Made by a program: the position numbers and the translations under genes | In this document: in pieces, positions 35,195 through 48,808 of the stretch | Layout: each line of letters opens with the position of its first letter | Numbering within the stretch: position 1 is the first letter of the stretch | Origin: Blasia pusilla | Taxonomy: Eukaryota; Marchantiophyta; Marchantiopsida; Blasiales | Assembly: GCA_050084515.1 (NCBI GenBank) | Contig: CM114271.1 | Span: 43,090,001 to 43,154,000 of the forward strand | Length of the DNA: 64,000 nucleotides | Direction: 5' to 3' | The notes under the pieces: generated by a model | What the model was told of the DNA's origin: nothing | Seen by the model: only the letters and a program-made list of their open reading frames with translations | The model's database searches: none

Positions 35195-35391
35195 AACTAG
35201 GATTATCTAACCCTCTACTGCATCAGGGTGCCTTGCACCCTAATGCAATATAAGATTAGATAATCCTAGTAACGCTACTCCGTAAACCACCTACGTCATA
35301 TTACTATGACTCCTCCGCGTGCTCGAAACCATCAATCTAGGCTTGTCCTCATACAAGAAACTAGGTTAATTTTAAGTGGATGTTTTCAACA
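34965..35391 (-). repeat. Solo LTR of family SL, full length
   Basis: A 427-bp copy from TGTGAGAAAA to TTTTCAACA. The expected GAGAATCC near the last end is changed or deleted. Flanks are TAACT (34960-34964) and TAACC (35392-35396). The duplicated flank at 34604 keeps TAACC, so the original target duplication was TAACC and the left copy has mutated at one base. The hairpin at 35220-35246 has one imperfect pair. Confidence 0.9.
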
Positions 35392-35500
35392 TAACCAAGT
35401 TAATAGAAATGTTTGATAAAATTCAAATCATAAATAAAATTATCAGGAAATGTAATTATATAATGGGAGTTTTTTTACCTTTAATGAGATTGGAAAATGG

Positions 35501-36894
<1,394 letters not shown>

Positions 36895-37513
36895 CCCAAA
36901 CTCATCAATATGACTCATAAATATGTAGTCATTTAAATATATCAAACTCATTAATATGACTCATGTATAGGAAATTATTTTTAAAAATGAAACTCATCAA
37001 TATCACTCGGTCATATTTTATGACTTATCCACTTTTAGTCATTTAGACAAACCAAAGTGATCAGCATGACTCAATCATCTCAAGTCATTTAGATAATTGA
37101 AAGTGATGAATATGACTAAATTCTATGCTATGACTTAATCATACACACTCATTTATTAGCCAAATCCCAGTGATAAATATGACTCACTCATATAGACAAA
37201 TTTGATGATCAATATGACTCAGTCATAAAATTTTTGAACCATGTGCATATCAGCATATACCTCGTTCACTTCACGTAACTAACTCATATCATAGTATATG
37301 AATAGAGATTTTTATTACATGGCAAGTCTTGTTGACGTATCAATCATTTAACACGATGACTACATGAGTCATCCCAAAATAACTCTTGTCATGGCATGGT
37401 AGATGACTAGGCTTTTGTGACTCCATAAATCACTAATCATTTATGTATATATATGACTAAGATAAGTCATTATTGATGTGAGCTCGTCGTAAAAATCATA
37501 AATTTTTTTAGTG
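36895..37513 (-). repeat. Right terminus and subterminal array of E1
   Basis: About 18 copies of TGACT or AGTCA fall within 620 bp, often as ATGACTcagTCAT-like palindromes. The last about 200 bp align in inverted orientation with the left end of E2; the best block, GGTAGATGACTAGGCTTTT, is shared exactly (37404-37422 and the complement at 53997-54015). The end reads TTTTTTTAGTG at 37503-37513, the complement of CACTAAAAAAA. CCC follows. Known CACTA proteins of the TNPA type bind subterminal motifs, so these are the likely binding sites, by analogy. Confidence 0.85.
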
Positions 37514-40139
37514 CCCTATATTATGATATGACCATCATTTTTTTTACTAACTTATAATCTTATGGTTTAGACATTGAAAACTTTCCATCCTCTACTTTCT
37601 CATGATAAAGTAATATATCAAGATGATGATCTTGAGGCCAATTATAGTAATGGCTTAAACTTGAGGATACATCAATGGGTAAGAATGCTTATATCTCCTA
37701 CCTTCGACTACACAAATAGTTATTTCATCGACAAGTTGACCTAGTTATGTCTCAAGTTAGCTTTACGTTTATTGGGTGATATAGTGGTTTCTAGTCTTAC
37801 ACATTCTGAATTGATGTGTTTAGTCACGCATAGTTGGTAAAGGTTTGGTGGCTAATTTAGTAGCAAGAATGAAGGAATTAAGTTATGTGATGAAACATAC
37901 ATTGAGAAAACTCCCATTCATTCCATATTGAAGATTCAAACACGATTATTCTGCTGAACCTTGGCCTTTCCCATGTCACATCTTAGTTATCCAATAGGTA
38001 GGGTTCTACCATGTCGACAACATCGAGGATCATTGTATAACTTGGTCTTGGAATGTTGGATGAGGTTGGAGAAAGCTTTGTTGCATAGGGATTGTCATTT
38101 AGAACAACTGCCCTCTTTTGCTATTTTGGCTAGGTGACCCATTAAGTCGACAACCATTTGATAACACATATGTTACCGACTTGTGCGTATTTTTTCTAGG
38201 GATAATTTTGGGGGAAGAGCTTTTGCCTCTGTCCAAGGGAGATGCCGACGCTAGAGGCCCACTTAATGTTAGTCACATCTCTCTAGGTGTTTCTGATTTT
38301 TTATTTATTTTGGTGAATTTAGTCAATAGTGGGATGCCCCCTTTTTTGTATTCCGACTTCAATGCATTGATGGGGTCCATATGAAGAAGAAAAAAAATTA
38401 TTTGTTTTTCAAACAAATAAATTGACCTTTGAGCTGCTATGGCTTGTTGAGCCTTAACCGATGGGTTTTCCATCATCCACTTTTTATTGAGGCTTCTTAT
38501 CCCTTCCCAAGAGTATAAGAGAGAGAGGTATGGATATCTCTCGTCATGTTTCTCATATTAAGCTTTTTAAGCACTTCTCTTGCTAGTTTTTGGTAGGATC
38601 GAGGGTGTTAGATTTTGGATTCTCTCGTAATGGAGGGTAGATGTGGCTTGATATTATCACATAGATTCAAGACTAGACTCTTTGAGTCATTTTTACTTTT
38701 ATTTTCTTGGTTTTTTTTACCTCAAATTTCTTCTAATACCCTTTTTATTAAGCCCTCTTATGGATGACTATCAAGAATTCTGATCTTTCCACATTCTGGA
38801 GATTGATGCTTGGAGGTTAGATTGGGCTCCAAGGCATGTGTCCATTAGGGTTCGTGAGGCATATGATGGGGTGGTGAGATCAATAAGGCCCATGCCAAAA
38901 GACTAGGGACTAGATGGAGATAACTTGAGTGATGGTGATGAGTTGGTAGAGGGCCATCTAGTTTCACTCCTGTAATGGAGTTCTTCCAAGAGTTGGGGAG
39001 GGACTAGGGCATATGGACCAACAAGCCAAAAATTCTACAAAAGTTTCAGCTAAGATTAGACGATGTATGTGGGAGGTTCTCAAGCGCATGCAATGACTAA
39101 TCATTTCCAATCGCGAGATGATTGCGGCACAAGAAATTCAGTATTAGTATAGGGTTTTGGATTGAGGATGAGGAGAGTTTGGGAAGAAATCTTGCCTCAC
39201 ACAATGAAGCCCATATTAAAGGTTTTAAATTTTTTTGAGCAGATTGAGCAAACATGAGTGAGAAGCATGTTATAACGATAGGATTACCTCTAGAGTCGGC
39301 ACATCCAAGGGTACTCGTAATCCCATATGTGACCTAGTATACACCACTACCATGAGAAAGGGTTGGTGTGCATAAAGAGTAGAGCGGGTATTGTAAGCCT
39401 ATGAGGCAATGACCCACGCAGACCTATGTTGGTCAATAGAGACCAACTTGGGTGTGTTGGACATGTAATAGACCCCATAAACAGAGGGATTGCCCATAAT
39501 ATGAGAAAGGGGAGAGAGCACCTCACATTGTTCAAGAGCCACCTTAGATAGCTGTACAATAGTCATAGTGTGATCATAGTCATGGATATGATCACATGCA
39601 CTAGGGATAGGTATTTCAAGCTTCACCAACTTGAAGAGATACGTATTGAGGTAGGCCTAGGGCCTAGGAGCGGAAGAGCTATGGATGTTGAGGAGTTTAT
39701 GACCGTGGTGATAGAGTTTCACCACCTATTAAAGGAGAGGAAGAACATGAACCCAAAGCCACAATCCTCAATCGAGCTCGCATTGATTAGTTGGAGCATA
39801 GGATTGCTGCCATTAGGAAAACACATCCAATGACAAACATTGAGAAGAGGGAATCCACTTTAGCTTGAGCTTCCATATCGTATCAAGATTTGGAGGAGGG
39901 TTTTATTGGTATGGGATTTATGTGTATTAATATGACTAACGTAGAGATTTTTATTATGGTGACTTGAGGTGCTACAAGAGTGATCAAGCTATAGGGAGGT
40001 GGAGTCGAGATAGACCCAAAATAGGGAATCAATGGGAAATAGGCCAAGGCTTCATAGTCATTCATATTGTTGAAGACACTATGTACATTGTCGATGGTGC
40101 CTAGACGACCGATGATTTCCACAAGTAAGATAGGTGCCT
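37514..40139. other. Stretch without recognisable genes
   Basis: Short frames up to 88 residues, none with a domain. The later part (about 38.8-39.9 kb) has a denser plus-strand coding look and may be the leading (gag-like) part of the retropepsin relic that follows, but I cannot match it to a family. Confidence 0.4.
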
Positions 40140-41100
40140 CAACATCACAAGGAGTTGGAGGGGCGACTCCTATTTCAGCTCAGGTGAAGCCAAAATCGAA
40201 CACGTTATTGGGGATGGCCCTTGTGATTTTCCAAGCTCCATTATTTTATGCTATGGACTTGGAAATAGTAGAATTTGGACTGGAGGAGGTGTTTTGACTA
40301 GCCACTACCTTGTGTGAGGATGTAGAGGTTACTCCCTATGGTTCAAAGATAGTTGTTGAGGAGGTGATGGACCTACCCTCAGAAGAGGATCTTTAGCCGT
40401 CTCCCACTATGTCATGGTAGGTTATGAGGACCAACTTGGCGCATATGTTGGCTAGACCAACGATAGAGCAACCATAGTCACACTAGATGTGGCGTTTTGG
40501 ATAATCATGTATGAGTATTTTTCTTGGTTAGTCCCACAAGTACAATGTACTACTCTCAATGCATCCTACTTGATATTGAGGGCCCAACACTTGATGTTAG
40601 GGAAGGTGACGTGTTTGGCGTTGGAGTCACTAAAGGCAACATGGAACTTGTTCTTTTCAAATAAAGAACTTTATTGGGGGCATGACTTGACCAAAGCTAG
40701 TTGTGGTACTCCAACTAAAACATACTTCAAATGGTGCGATGGTGTATAGTCACGTGATTACGACATCAATATAGTTATATGATGTGTTGGTAGGGAGAAC
40801 GGTTTTATATCCCCTTGGGTTCATCCTTGATTTCAAAGAGGAGAAAGTTGCTTGCCAACTAGGATGGCGATTAGTTAATAAACGAGTGATCAATTTCTTT
40901 GCGTGGTTTGCAATGCGTAGTGGTGGTCCACAAGATATTGTCGTGACCACACTCGTAGCATTCACGTGTAGTTCTAGATAGCCAAGCGTGTTTTTGGAGG
41001 GGATCACCCATGTGAAGGACATCCCAGTAGTAGATAGTTCCATGGAGAGACATATCATAATGGATATCTCTTCGCATAGTACAGAGACCTCTTGATTGTT
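40140..41100 (+). pseudogene. Retropepsin-like relic, copy 1
   Basis: Broken plus-strand frames contain SNTLLGMALVIFQAPLF, LRAQHLMLGKV (about 40580) and, further on, VLVGRTVLYPLGFILDFKEE (about 40780). The first two match the second relic at 48236-48808. The RAQHLMLGK segment resembles the region after the active-site aspartate of retropepsin-like proteases (usual D-S/T-G-A followed by about ten residues and a G-L). The VLVG...LYPLGF segment resembles the second half seen in gypsy-type polyproteins of early land plants, from memory. Stops and frameshifts are many. It may also be some other retroelement gag-pro piece. Confidence 0.45.
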
Positions 41101-41833
41101 GTAGGGGTAAGAGCGGGGACTTGTAGAGGAGTGTCGACAAGTCTAGGAGGCATGTATGGAGTTGTGCCTTTCTCCCAAAGTAGAGGCAGTCAAGGGACAA
41201 TCATGATTTTGGAATGGAGACTTGATATTCTTGTGTACCACACATATTGTATGGCAATGTTTTGGAGTTGTGAGAGGGTTACATCTATTCAGAGGGATCA
41301 ACATGCCAGGTAGCTACAATATTGTTGGTCCACATAGGTATACATCGGTATCTTTAGGTTGAGACAGATGAGATAGACGTGAAGGTCTACATACAGTTTG
41401 TGTATAGGGAAGTAGATCATGTTAAGTGAATGTTATATGGGTTATGTGGCTATAAGGGGCCAACTACCAATGATGGGAAGCAATTGCGTATTCATAATAT
41501 ACATGCATAAATTTTTTTGGGTATAAGTCTATGCGTGTGTGTTGAAGAATCTGTGTTTTTTTGGTGGACAGATATTGTAACCATGTTCATAATGCATAGA
41601 TATGATAGTGGTATGAATAGTATAATGGTGTCAAGCACATACCCACTTTTGCAATGAGAATTTGGGTGCGTAATTTTTTAATAATTTTACGTAAATATAT
41701 GCCCGCCTTAATTTTATAATTTCTTATTTGCCTGCTTACAATCTATCTAAGACTTACCGCTGTGGTCATTTTGATTGCAATGTGTCTCTATTTTATTTTC
41801 TTCAAGGCTAAGCCCTAATCCCTTTTCCCAAGG
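41101..41833. other. Stretch before the tRNA gene, nothing seen
   Basis: A weak continuation of the relic on the left (a 73-residue plus frame ending at 41313), then AT-rich DNA without features up to the tRNA gene. No conserved upstream tRNA element could be assigned. Confidence 0.5.
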
Positions 41834-41906
41834 GCCGCCCTAGCTCAGTTGGTAGAGCGCAAGGCTCTTAACCTTGTGGTCGGGGGTTCGAGCCCCCCGG
41901 GCGGCG
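41834..41906 (+). tRNA. tRNA-Lys (anticodon CUU)
   Basis: The 73 bases fold as a complete cloverleaf. Acceptor stem GCCGCCC (41834-41840) pairs with GGGCGGC (41899-41905), with discriminator G at 41906. The D arm lies in TAGCTCAGTTGGTAGAGC. The anticodon stem AAGG/CCTT encloses the loop CTCTTAA, giving anticodon CTT, which reads AAG codons. The T arm is GGGGG-TTCGAGC-CCCCC. The internal promoter A box (TAGCTCAGTTGG) and B box (GGTTCGAGCC) are intact. There is no intron, and CCA is not encoded, as usual for nuclear genes. No T-run terminator is seen within 60 bp downstream. This is very probably functional. Confidence 0.97.
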
Positions 41907-42379
41907 CGTCGCGAAGCATTAATAAAGCATATGCGTTGCCCTAATTGGGTGTTTGCTAACTCAGCACGGAGAAATTTTGTTTGCACTGTGATTTTTCCTT
42001 CACCATCAAGCTATTTTGCCAGTTCATGTTTTCAACAATTTCCACCAAGATTATCTTGACCTCCCAGAAACATCATTTGCAGATCCCGTACTGTAGAACA
42101 TGCTTCAATCCGAAATAGTTGAATCCAAGGCGAGTTTCAAATCGCCTTGTTATGTGAAGAAGGCGCTTAACGTCTTTGGAGAATTCCGAATAACAAGCTA
42201 TTTTGCCAGCAAGCAAAAAATTCCGGATAACAAGCAAGGCTCATCTGAGAGTAAGATGAATAGCTTACAAACCAAGAGTTCGTATTCAACGAAGACCGGG
42301 AAAAGACGAATGCACACACGGAATCATCTTCAAGACTTTCATCTTGATATACACTGTACTAGTATTCGTGAACACTTCT
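41907..42379. other. Gap between tRNA and methyltransferase relic
   Basis: Contains a 100-residue plus-strand frame (42100-42402), Ser/Lys-rich, with no domain. It partly overlaps the opposite-strand methyltransferase relic and is more likely chance or untranslated sequence. Confidence 0.4.
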
Positions 42380-43015
42380 CTACTGAGACGGTAAAATTCT
42401 AATAAACTTGAATGTCGAGCATTTTACACCTCCAGTTGGTCCGACGGAAATCGGAAACTTCCGGCCGAACTTCTTCCCACTTCCGCAACGGTTACAATAA
42501 CCCGGATACTTTCTCATATCGAATGCCGCTACCTCCTTGAGCTGCAGTCCGCTTGAGATGGCCAAGTCCTCCACCTTCCATCGATTATACGGATGGTAAT
42601 CCTGAATAGTCAAATGAATCTCCGCATCCTCATGCGTCTAAAGCTGTGATGCGCTGACAAAAAAATTATTGACCAGATTCCTATGCTGCCTGTGCACATG
42701 ACATTGCCCAAGTCCATCGACTTGGATGATCAGTTCGCGAGAGAATCTCTGAATTAAAGTTCTGAGACTAGAGATCTGAAGGAGCTAAAGTTGGATACGA
42801 ATTCCCTCACTTGATAACACTTGTGGAGCACTCTCGTAGGCCGAAATAACCCGCATGAGGAAAATTGAAGATGATTCTGTGGAACCGTTTCGATTTGCTA
42901 AAATTATCACCATGCCCACAACATCGATATCATGCAAAACCACAGCTCCATGCTGCCGCAGGTTCCTCAGGGCATTCGGAGCCTCTGCATACTTCTGACA
43001 AATAACCTCTGCTGA
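42380..43015 (-). pseudogene. BMT5-like (DUF2431) rRNA uridine methyltransferase relic
   Basis: On the minus strand, after an acceptor-like TTTCAG (about 43010), the sequence reads EVICQKYAEAPNALRNLRQHG and VVLHDIDV. A frame change leads to FDRIIFNFPHAGYFG at about 42850-42895, and after another disrupted part HRNLVNNFFVSASQL (about 42650-42695). The last frame (42380-42613) gives EIHLTIQDYHPYNRWKVEDL, YPGYCNRCGSG and STFKF before the stop. FDRIxFNFPHAG, the PYNxW and YPGYxNxRGxG segments and the terminal STFKF are hallmarks of the BMT5-like/DUF2431 family, which in yeast methylates N3 of a uridine in 25S rRNA. The N-terminal part (the SAM-binding VGEGDFSFS segment) was not found upstream. 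At least two frame changes are needed, so this is probably a pseudogene, unless some changes are introns. Confidence 0.75.
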
Positions 43016-43707
43016 AACGTAAAGACAAATTCTCAGTCAAATTCATGAGTGTTACGGGCGTAAAACTACATGTTAGCGAACAAATGTGATCTATGCTTAT
43101 GATCTGTTACTTCTCACAATAACGTTCGGATAGTAGACTTTAACGACCTCGAGCTAACTGACCCACTCTGCCGCCATGATTTTCATGCGACAGCGTTGTG
43201 CGAGAAAATATCGGTAACCATGAACCTGACAGAGATCAATATCCCCAAGTTTCACTCTCTTAAAATATGAACCTCAACAAATATGATGAGGGAAAACCCA
43301 TCGGGAAACATAAGAGAGGGACTTCAAAAGAGTCAAGCATATATCCTTACGTAGGCCACAACCGGCCTTGAAAAAAAGACAGGGTATTCCCCCCAATTAT
43401 GCTCGCTCTCTATTATGCTAGATACTCGGATGTGCTCAAGTCGAGAAAAACAAGAGCATGGGGAACCATCTGAAGTACCAAGGAGGGGGGACTCAATGAC
43501 GCATCCAATAGCCTCTCGAGGAAGGCATTCCATAGAACGCGAGTAATAGAGTGAATTCGATGATAGGGGGGAGGGATCAAGAGGGAACCTTCAGAATCTC
43601 GAGATGTTGCTACTATCCCATTGGTTTCCCCAATATGGTTGCGAGTGCGGAGGCGAAAGAGAAATCACCTTCCCCAACGAGCAGAATGTTCTGCCGACTA
43701 GAATATT
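43016..43707. other. GC-richer stretch, no gene recognised
   Basis: The composition resembles the methyltransferase relic, and the missing N-terminal exon would be expected here on the minus strand, but no matching motif is visible. Short frames at 43333-43533 (minus) and 43551-43754 (plus) lack domains. Confidence 0.4.
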
Positions 43708-43921
43708 GGAGCGCCCCAACTTCCATTCCACCCTCGTCAACAAGTTCGCCGTAATAGATTGTGCACTTCAACGTCACAACCCAGAGGATCGTTTCAAATT
43801 GGTATCAGTAAGAAGGAGCGGCCCAAGTTCCATTCCACACTCGTAAACAAGTTCACCGTGATAGATTGTGCACTTCAACTTCACAACCCAGACGATCGTT
43901 TCGAACCCATAGCAGTAAGAA
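43708..43921 (+). repeat. 107-bp tandem duplication with coding look
   Basis: Two units start GGAGCG(C/G)CCCAA at 43708 and 43815 and are about 88 per cent identical. Translated, the units give RPNFHSTLVNKFAVIDCALQ and RPKFHSTLVNKFTVIDCALQ, each followed by a similar HNPxDRF segment. Unit length 107 is not a multiple of three, so the two are in different frames. Substitutions keep the amino acids fairly well. I do not recognise the protein family. Confidence 0.8.
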
Positions 43922-46900
43922 AGATGTGCCTACTAGCCTGTTTAGTCGATTCAGTGGATCGTTCTAGCTGCCAAATATCAAATGGAGCGTGCTCTTGCAT
44001 CGTTTCACTTCGAAGTTCGAATTGAGCCAAACCGAGCTGTAAAATGGGTCGAATCTAGCATGGCTGATCATAACCTTGGAATGTAAAGGCTTCCCAGCAG
44101 CATACGGACGCTGTCAGTCGAATCTTAAGGAGAATTAGTGCGCGAATTGTTTCTCTGGCGGGTAGATACGGACGAACACTTCGTTAAAGTCCATTAACGG
44201 CAGTGCGTCGTGAAAGATGCCTTCGCGATGTCGGTTCACTCCAAAAATTAGAATCTACTCAAGGGAGTGAGAGTCACTCCACAAGTAACGAACGGCAAAG
44301 TACCAATCACTTAATTAGCTGGCGGTTTTGCTATGGAGATCAATTAATTTCAATCAAATAAAACTAGGCGCATTCAAAACTACGGTACGCTAGATTCTAC
44401 TTTTGGCTGTATTTGTTTGTGTGGACTTTCTTGGGCAGAAATATAAAATATGTATAAAAAAGGATGGGGAAAACCATCACCATACAAATGAGGGGGCCAA
44501 GAGAGCCAAAAAAGGAAGACCTCAAGAGGCCAGAATCGGCCCTGGGCAGAAAGAAGGGGGCCTTTCTTAGGTGCGGGCGAGAGACTAGAGGAAGATTGGT
44601 TTGGAATCGATGACCCGTATTTATGCGGCAAACGAGAAATTCATCAATGTGATTCCAAGTCAAATGGACAGTTGAGACACACTAATATACGTACTATTAT
44701 GTAAGTCTATGTGCGATGCGTGCGAAATAGTGTTAGTGAAAGGAAGAAATTGAAGGACGCTCACATAAATCCAAAAAAATTCCTACTACCTATAATATAT
44801 GAAAAATTGTCACGTGTCATATCAAGAAGGCACTCTCCCATAATAATATAAATGAGACTCACTATTATATACAAGTAGTGTCTTATACATAATACGGTAT
44901 CTCAGAAACGGTTTAATTTTGTACCCAGGTGCGGAGTGGTGTGTGTGGTGGATGCTCACCTTTTTTCACCTTTTCTGCAGCCGAACGTCCAAAGTAAGCA
45001 AATAGTTTATTTAATTTAGTCAAAAACCATGAAAAGTGGTAATATTGAATTTTCTAGACTTAAAAGGATGTTGGTATGTGATTCAAGGAAGTCTCATGAT
45101 TGATGTGCCTCTTAGATTTCATGACTTTTAGAGAGGTAGATGAAATTACATCTAGGCCTAGAGGCCTTTTGTAATTCTTACTTTAGAAGGTCATGTATCG
45201 TGATCTACTACCATGAAGGTGATTCATGTGTGTAGGTCATCCTTACCTTTCTAAATGGCACTCTTGGATATGTGTTACTTGTCTTATGTCACATGATAAG
45301 TATAAGGGATTTATTAATAAGGTCTTGCCCTCAAATGGTGATTGGTTGGATTGGGCGTACATATTATCTATTCCAAGTCATTTATGACTTGCTATATATG
45401 GGTAACATGTGCAAACACATTACCATGGAGTCTCCTCGAGAGTATTGTATCGTTGATTTTGATGATGTTGGGATTTTTTATATGATGCATTTATGCTATT
45501 GTATTGAGTCTAGATTTCCTTAAGCAAGAGTGGCTTAGGACTGATTGGAAATCACACATTTAAAATCTATTGCATATTATTTAATACCTCTTGTTGCTAA
45601 AAGAATGTGTATGATTATGTGAATGTTGAGCCACATTAAGAGTGAATACATTGGTAGTGGGTTGGAAATCAACTTAATATTACCAAAGTCTCATAGATCT
45701 TACTAATTCCAAAGTACAAGTGTAAGACCTTACTGATTTCCAATTTAAGGATCTGAAGATGCTTATTGCTTTCCAAAAATAAGAGATATTGAGCTTCAAT
45801 TTCAAGAATAGAGCATAGTTGCGGTATCTTGTATTTGCAAGATTGTAAGAGTATGTATCTTGATCAACCATGCAGGAGTAGATGGGACATGAGAATGATA
45901 GCAATTTTCCAAATTGAGAAAATGTGTTGAAGTACAACGTTAATAAATTCGAGAAGAATTGAAGAGAGGGAAGATTCTCAATCGGTGTGAATTTCTCTAG
46001 TGAAAGGGTAATCGGCATCAAATATCAAAATGTAAGTACTTTAGAGGAATGTAGTGAGGAAATTAGAGTCTAGTATGGCTTGATTGAATGTGGAAAAATC
46101 AACAAGTGTGTGGGCACTTTGCAATTGATTTTAAGTGATACTTGCATGATAATTTAACAAATTGGATAAATTAAGACAAAACTTTCAGGGTAGTCAAGGA
46201 AAGGAAAAACTTGAATTGAGCAAAATTGTCCTTGTCTATACAGGGATTGGTAGAGTTTGAATTCATCCGATGGCCTCTAGAACCAATGTCCCTTGCCACA
46301 TCCAAGAGCAATTTGCATGAGTGGACCTTCAGATCTTGTGTCCCTTCTCATATCAAGAAGAATTAAGTGAAACCAATAATCTTCATTCCATGCAAGATAT
46401 CCAGTGGCATGTCATACTACTAGAAGAAATCCTTGGTTTTATGACTCATGTGAATTATATATTACCATCACCATCTAGAACAGGCCACTACGAGACCTTT
46501 GCAGGCCTATCACGGTCTAGGTAGGCTTGGTGCACGCCACGCAAGGGCTCGGTGCACGCTAGGCAAGGTTTCGTAGTTCGCATATCGGTTCGATCCCTAC
46601 CTACCTATCTTAATCTGAGCATGCACTCATTCCCATGTCCCAAGCCCGCAGGGACAAGTTCGGACAAAAGGGGGATCAAAAAATCCTAGGTAGGATTCTC
46701 CTTGGGCATGTTTTCCCCATGGACTGACAAGTTTGTTTCCATGCAACCATACTCCGATAATCCTCCATGGGAGTGTTGGTGTGATGTTGTGCATTGTGGT
46801 ACAACTCCTCTTTCCTCTCCTACATCCGATCAAGAAGATGACACTCCATGATGATGTCGTGGCTAAGGCTCCATACTTCCAAAGTTAGGCAAGCCTTATT

Positions 46901-48235
46901 TTTTTTCAGTGCAATAATGAAGATATTTGAGTTTTGACTCATGATCTCTTATCTCTTCTCAAACACACATCCTCCACAACGCTATAATAAACTCCATCTT
47001 CTTTATTAACTCTACGACTTTGAGCTTGAAAAATACCTTGTTAATTAACTTGCCCTTCTTTGCTGAAAGGTCCTATAGTAATAACTTGCAAAGCCATTGA
47101 CAAGGGCTTATCCTTCTTCCAATTATCTTCTTTCACTTTTGCTACAAAATCATGAATTGCATATACATGATCCCACCACTTGATCCAAAAATTCTTGAGC
47201 TCTCCTTCAAAAACATCTTTTTCAATTTGGTACCCAAGTACCCTCCTAATTGATCGTTAGTGATGATTTTTAAACACCATCTTCTTGATCATCTTGGCAA
47301 ATGTTGGTGGACTTAATGTATCATGGGGTTCTCCCCCTCTTCCGTCACCCTCTTCATATTGAGGACTACGCTCCTCATAAGGTGGCAAGTCCATCTTCAA
47401 CTTATCTTATAGCAAAATGCAAAAGGAGAATTTCGTCACGAAAAGATTTCCATAATGATGACACGATGATAAATCATAGATCCATGGATCATATATCCAT
47501 AATCATTTGCAATGATTCAAATTCAGAAATTCACACATTTCAATCATGTCTTATATTCCTTGTGAAAAACATCCAATTCTCAAGGAGACTTATAGTGACA
47601 CTATCTTGGTGACAAAAATCCCATTATCACAAACTCAATAAGTATATGTCCATGATTTTAATCCCGAATCTATATTGTCTATGCCTAATATTTTGGCATT
47701 AAACTTGGATATGCAATAAGCTACTCTAGGATTTTTTGATTGAAAGGGTTTGGAGTTATTGCCTACTTTCGAATCCTATTCACAGAAGTCCATCTAACAT
47801 TTGTGCATGCATCCTCAAGAGAGAGGTTGTGTGTCACATAGTCAAATTCTTCAATATCATTCATATAGCATAGAATTATGTCGCTATGCTAAAAGGTTTA
47901 TTCTTGAGCCCTTTTTTCAACTCCAAGGTTATTTGTCCAATGCACTTTTTTTCTTCATGGGGCCACCCTTTGTGAGGTGAGACTAAAAACTCATCATCCC
48001 AAAAGGCATTTTCTCAATCTCCAACTCTCATGTATGGATTGGAGTTGGATCCAAAATTAATGAAAATATTTCTAGCATGAAGATTGATATGAAGAACTCC
48101 ACGCTTGTAGACAATCTCCATGGTAACCAGAAAGGAAACCACAAGCGGGATGATAATTTGACGCTATCGTCACACATTTGATCTTCTATAACTCTTCTTA
48201 ACTCGCCCTTGAAGGATGTGTAGGCATGTAGGGCG
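43922..48235. other. Long stretch without identified genes
   Basis: GC-richer to about 44.3 kb, then AT-rich. Frames of up to 113 residues (45680-46021, minus) have no domain. Around 47060-47290 a minus-strand sequence reads GELKNFWIKWWDHVYAIHDF with further coding-like residues and may be a decayed transposon protein of unknown type. A GGTTCGATCCC sequence at about 46590 resembles a tRNA B box and may come from a tRNA-derived SINE, but no matching A box or ends were confirmed. Confidence 0.4.
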
Positions 48236-48808
48236 ATGGGAGAAGCAAGTATGATGACTTCTATTTATGATGCCCTCATGCAGCCCGTATCTAGTACATT
48301 GTTGGGGGCGTCTGTTACTATGTGCCGTACCCCATGGTTTTCAGCTTTCAATCTTGCAATGTTGAGAGGTATGTCCGCCGAGGTTTTCCGGTTGGCCACT
48401 ACGCCATGTGAGTGTGGAGAGGATGTCACTGCCTCAAGTTCAATGGTAGATGTAGAGGACGTGGTGGACGTGCCCTTGGAGGCTAAGGTCGGGCCATCCA
48501 TCTCATATTCTTGGTAGCTTGTGGTTGTTAAGATGGCGAAGATGCTCGGTAGACCCGCGAAAGATCGTGCCATGGTTTTTCCAGGTGTTATTTTGCAGGA
48601 TAACCCATAAGAGGTCTTCTTTTTGGTGAGTCCAAGAGGTGGAATTTTTTTTGAGCAACACATCTTGTTGGATTCAAGAGCGCAACACCTGATGTTGGGA
48701 AAGGCGGCGTTTACAAGATTGGGCTTGATGATAGTTGATGTGAAGCATTGCCCATTCAAGATAAAAAAATCCTTGGGTGGAGAAATTACGACAAAGTTTA
48801 TCACCTGA
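48236..48808 (+). pseudogene. Retropepsin-like relic, copy 2
   Basis: Two frames, 48236-48517 and 48623-48808, separated by a short broken stretch. The first contains SSTLLGASVTMCRTPWFSAF and is acidic towards its end. The second contains ILLDSRAQHLMLGKAAFTRL, then a CPFKI segment and LGGEITTKFIT. This fits a retropepsin-like fold in which the active-site D-S-G-A has become D-S-R-A. It shares SNTLLG/SSTLLG and RAQHLMLGK with the relic at 40140-41100 in the same order and at similar spacing. No neighbouring RT was found, so the parent element is unclear. Confidence 0.5.

Noticed and set aside
46500-46610. tRNA-derived SINE with B-box-like GGTTCGATCCC
   Set aside because: No convincing A box at the right distance, no tail and no target duplication were found.
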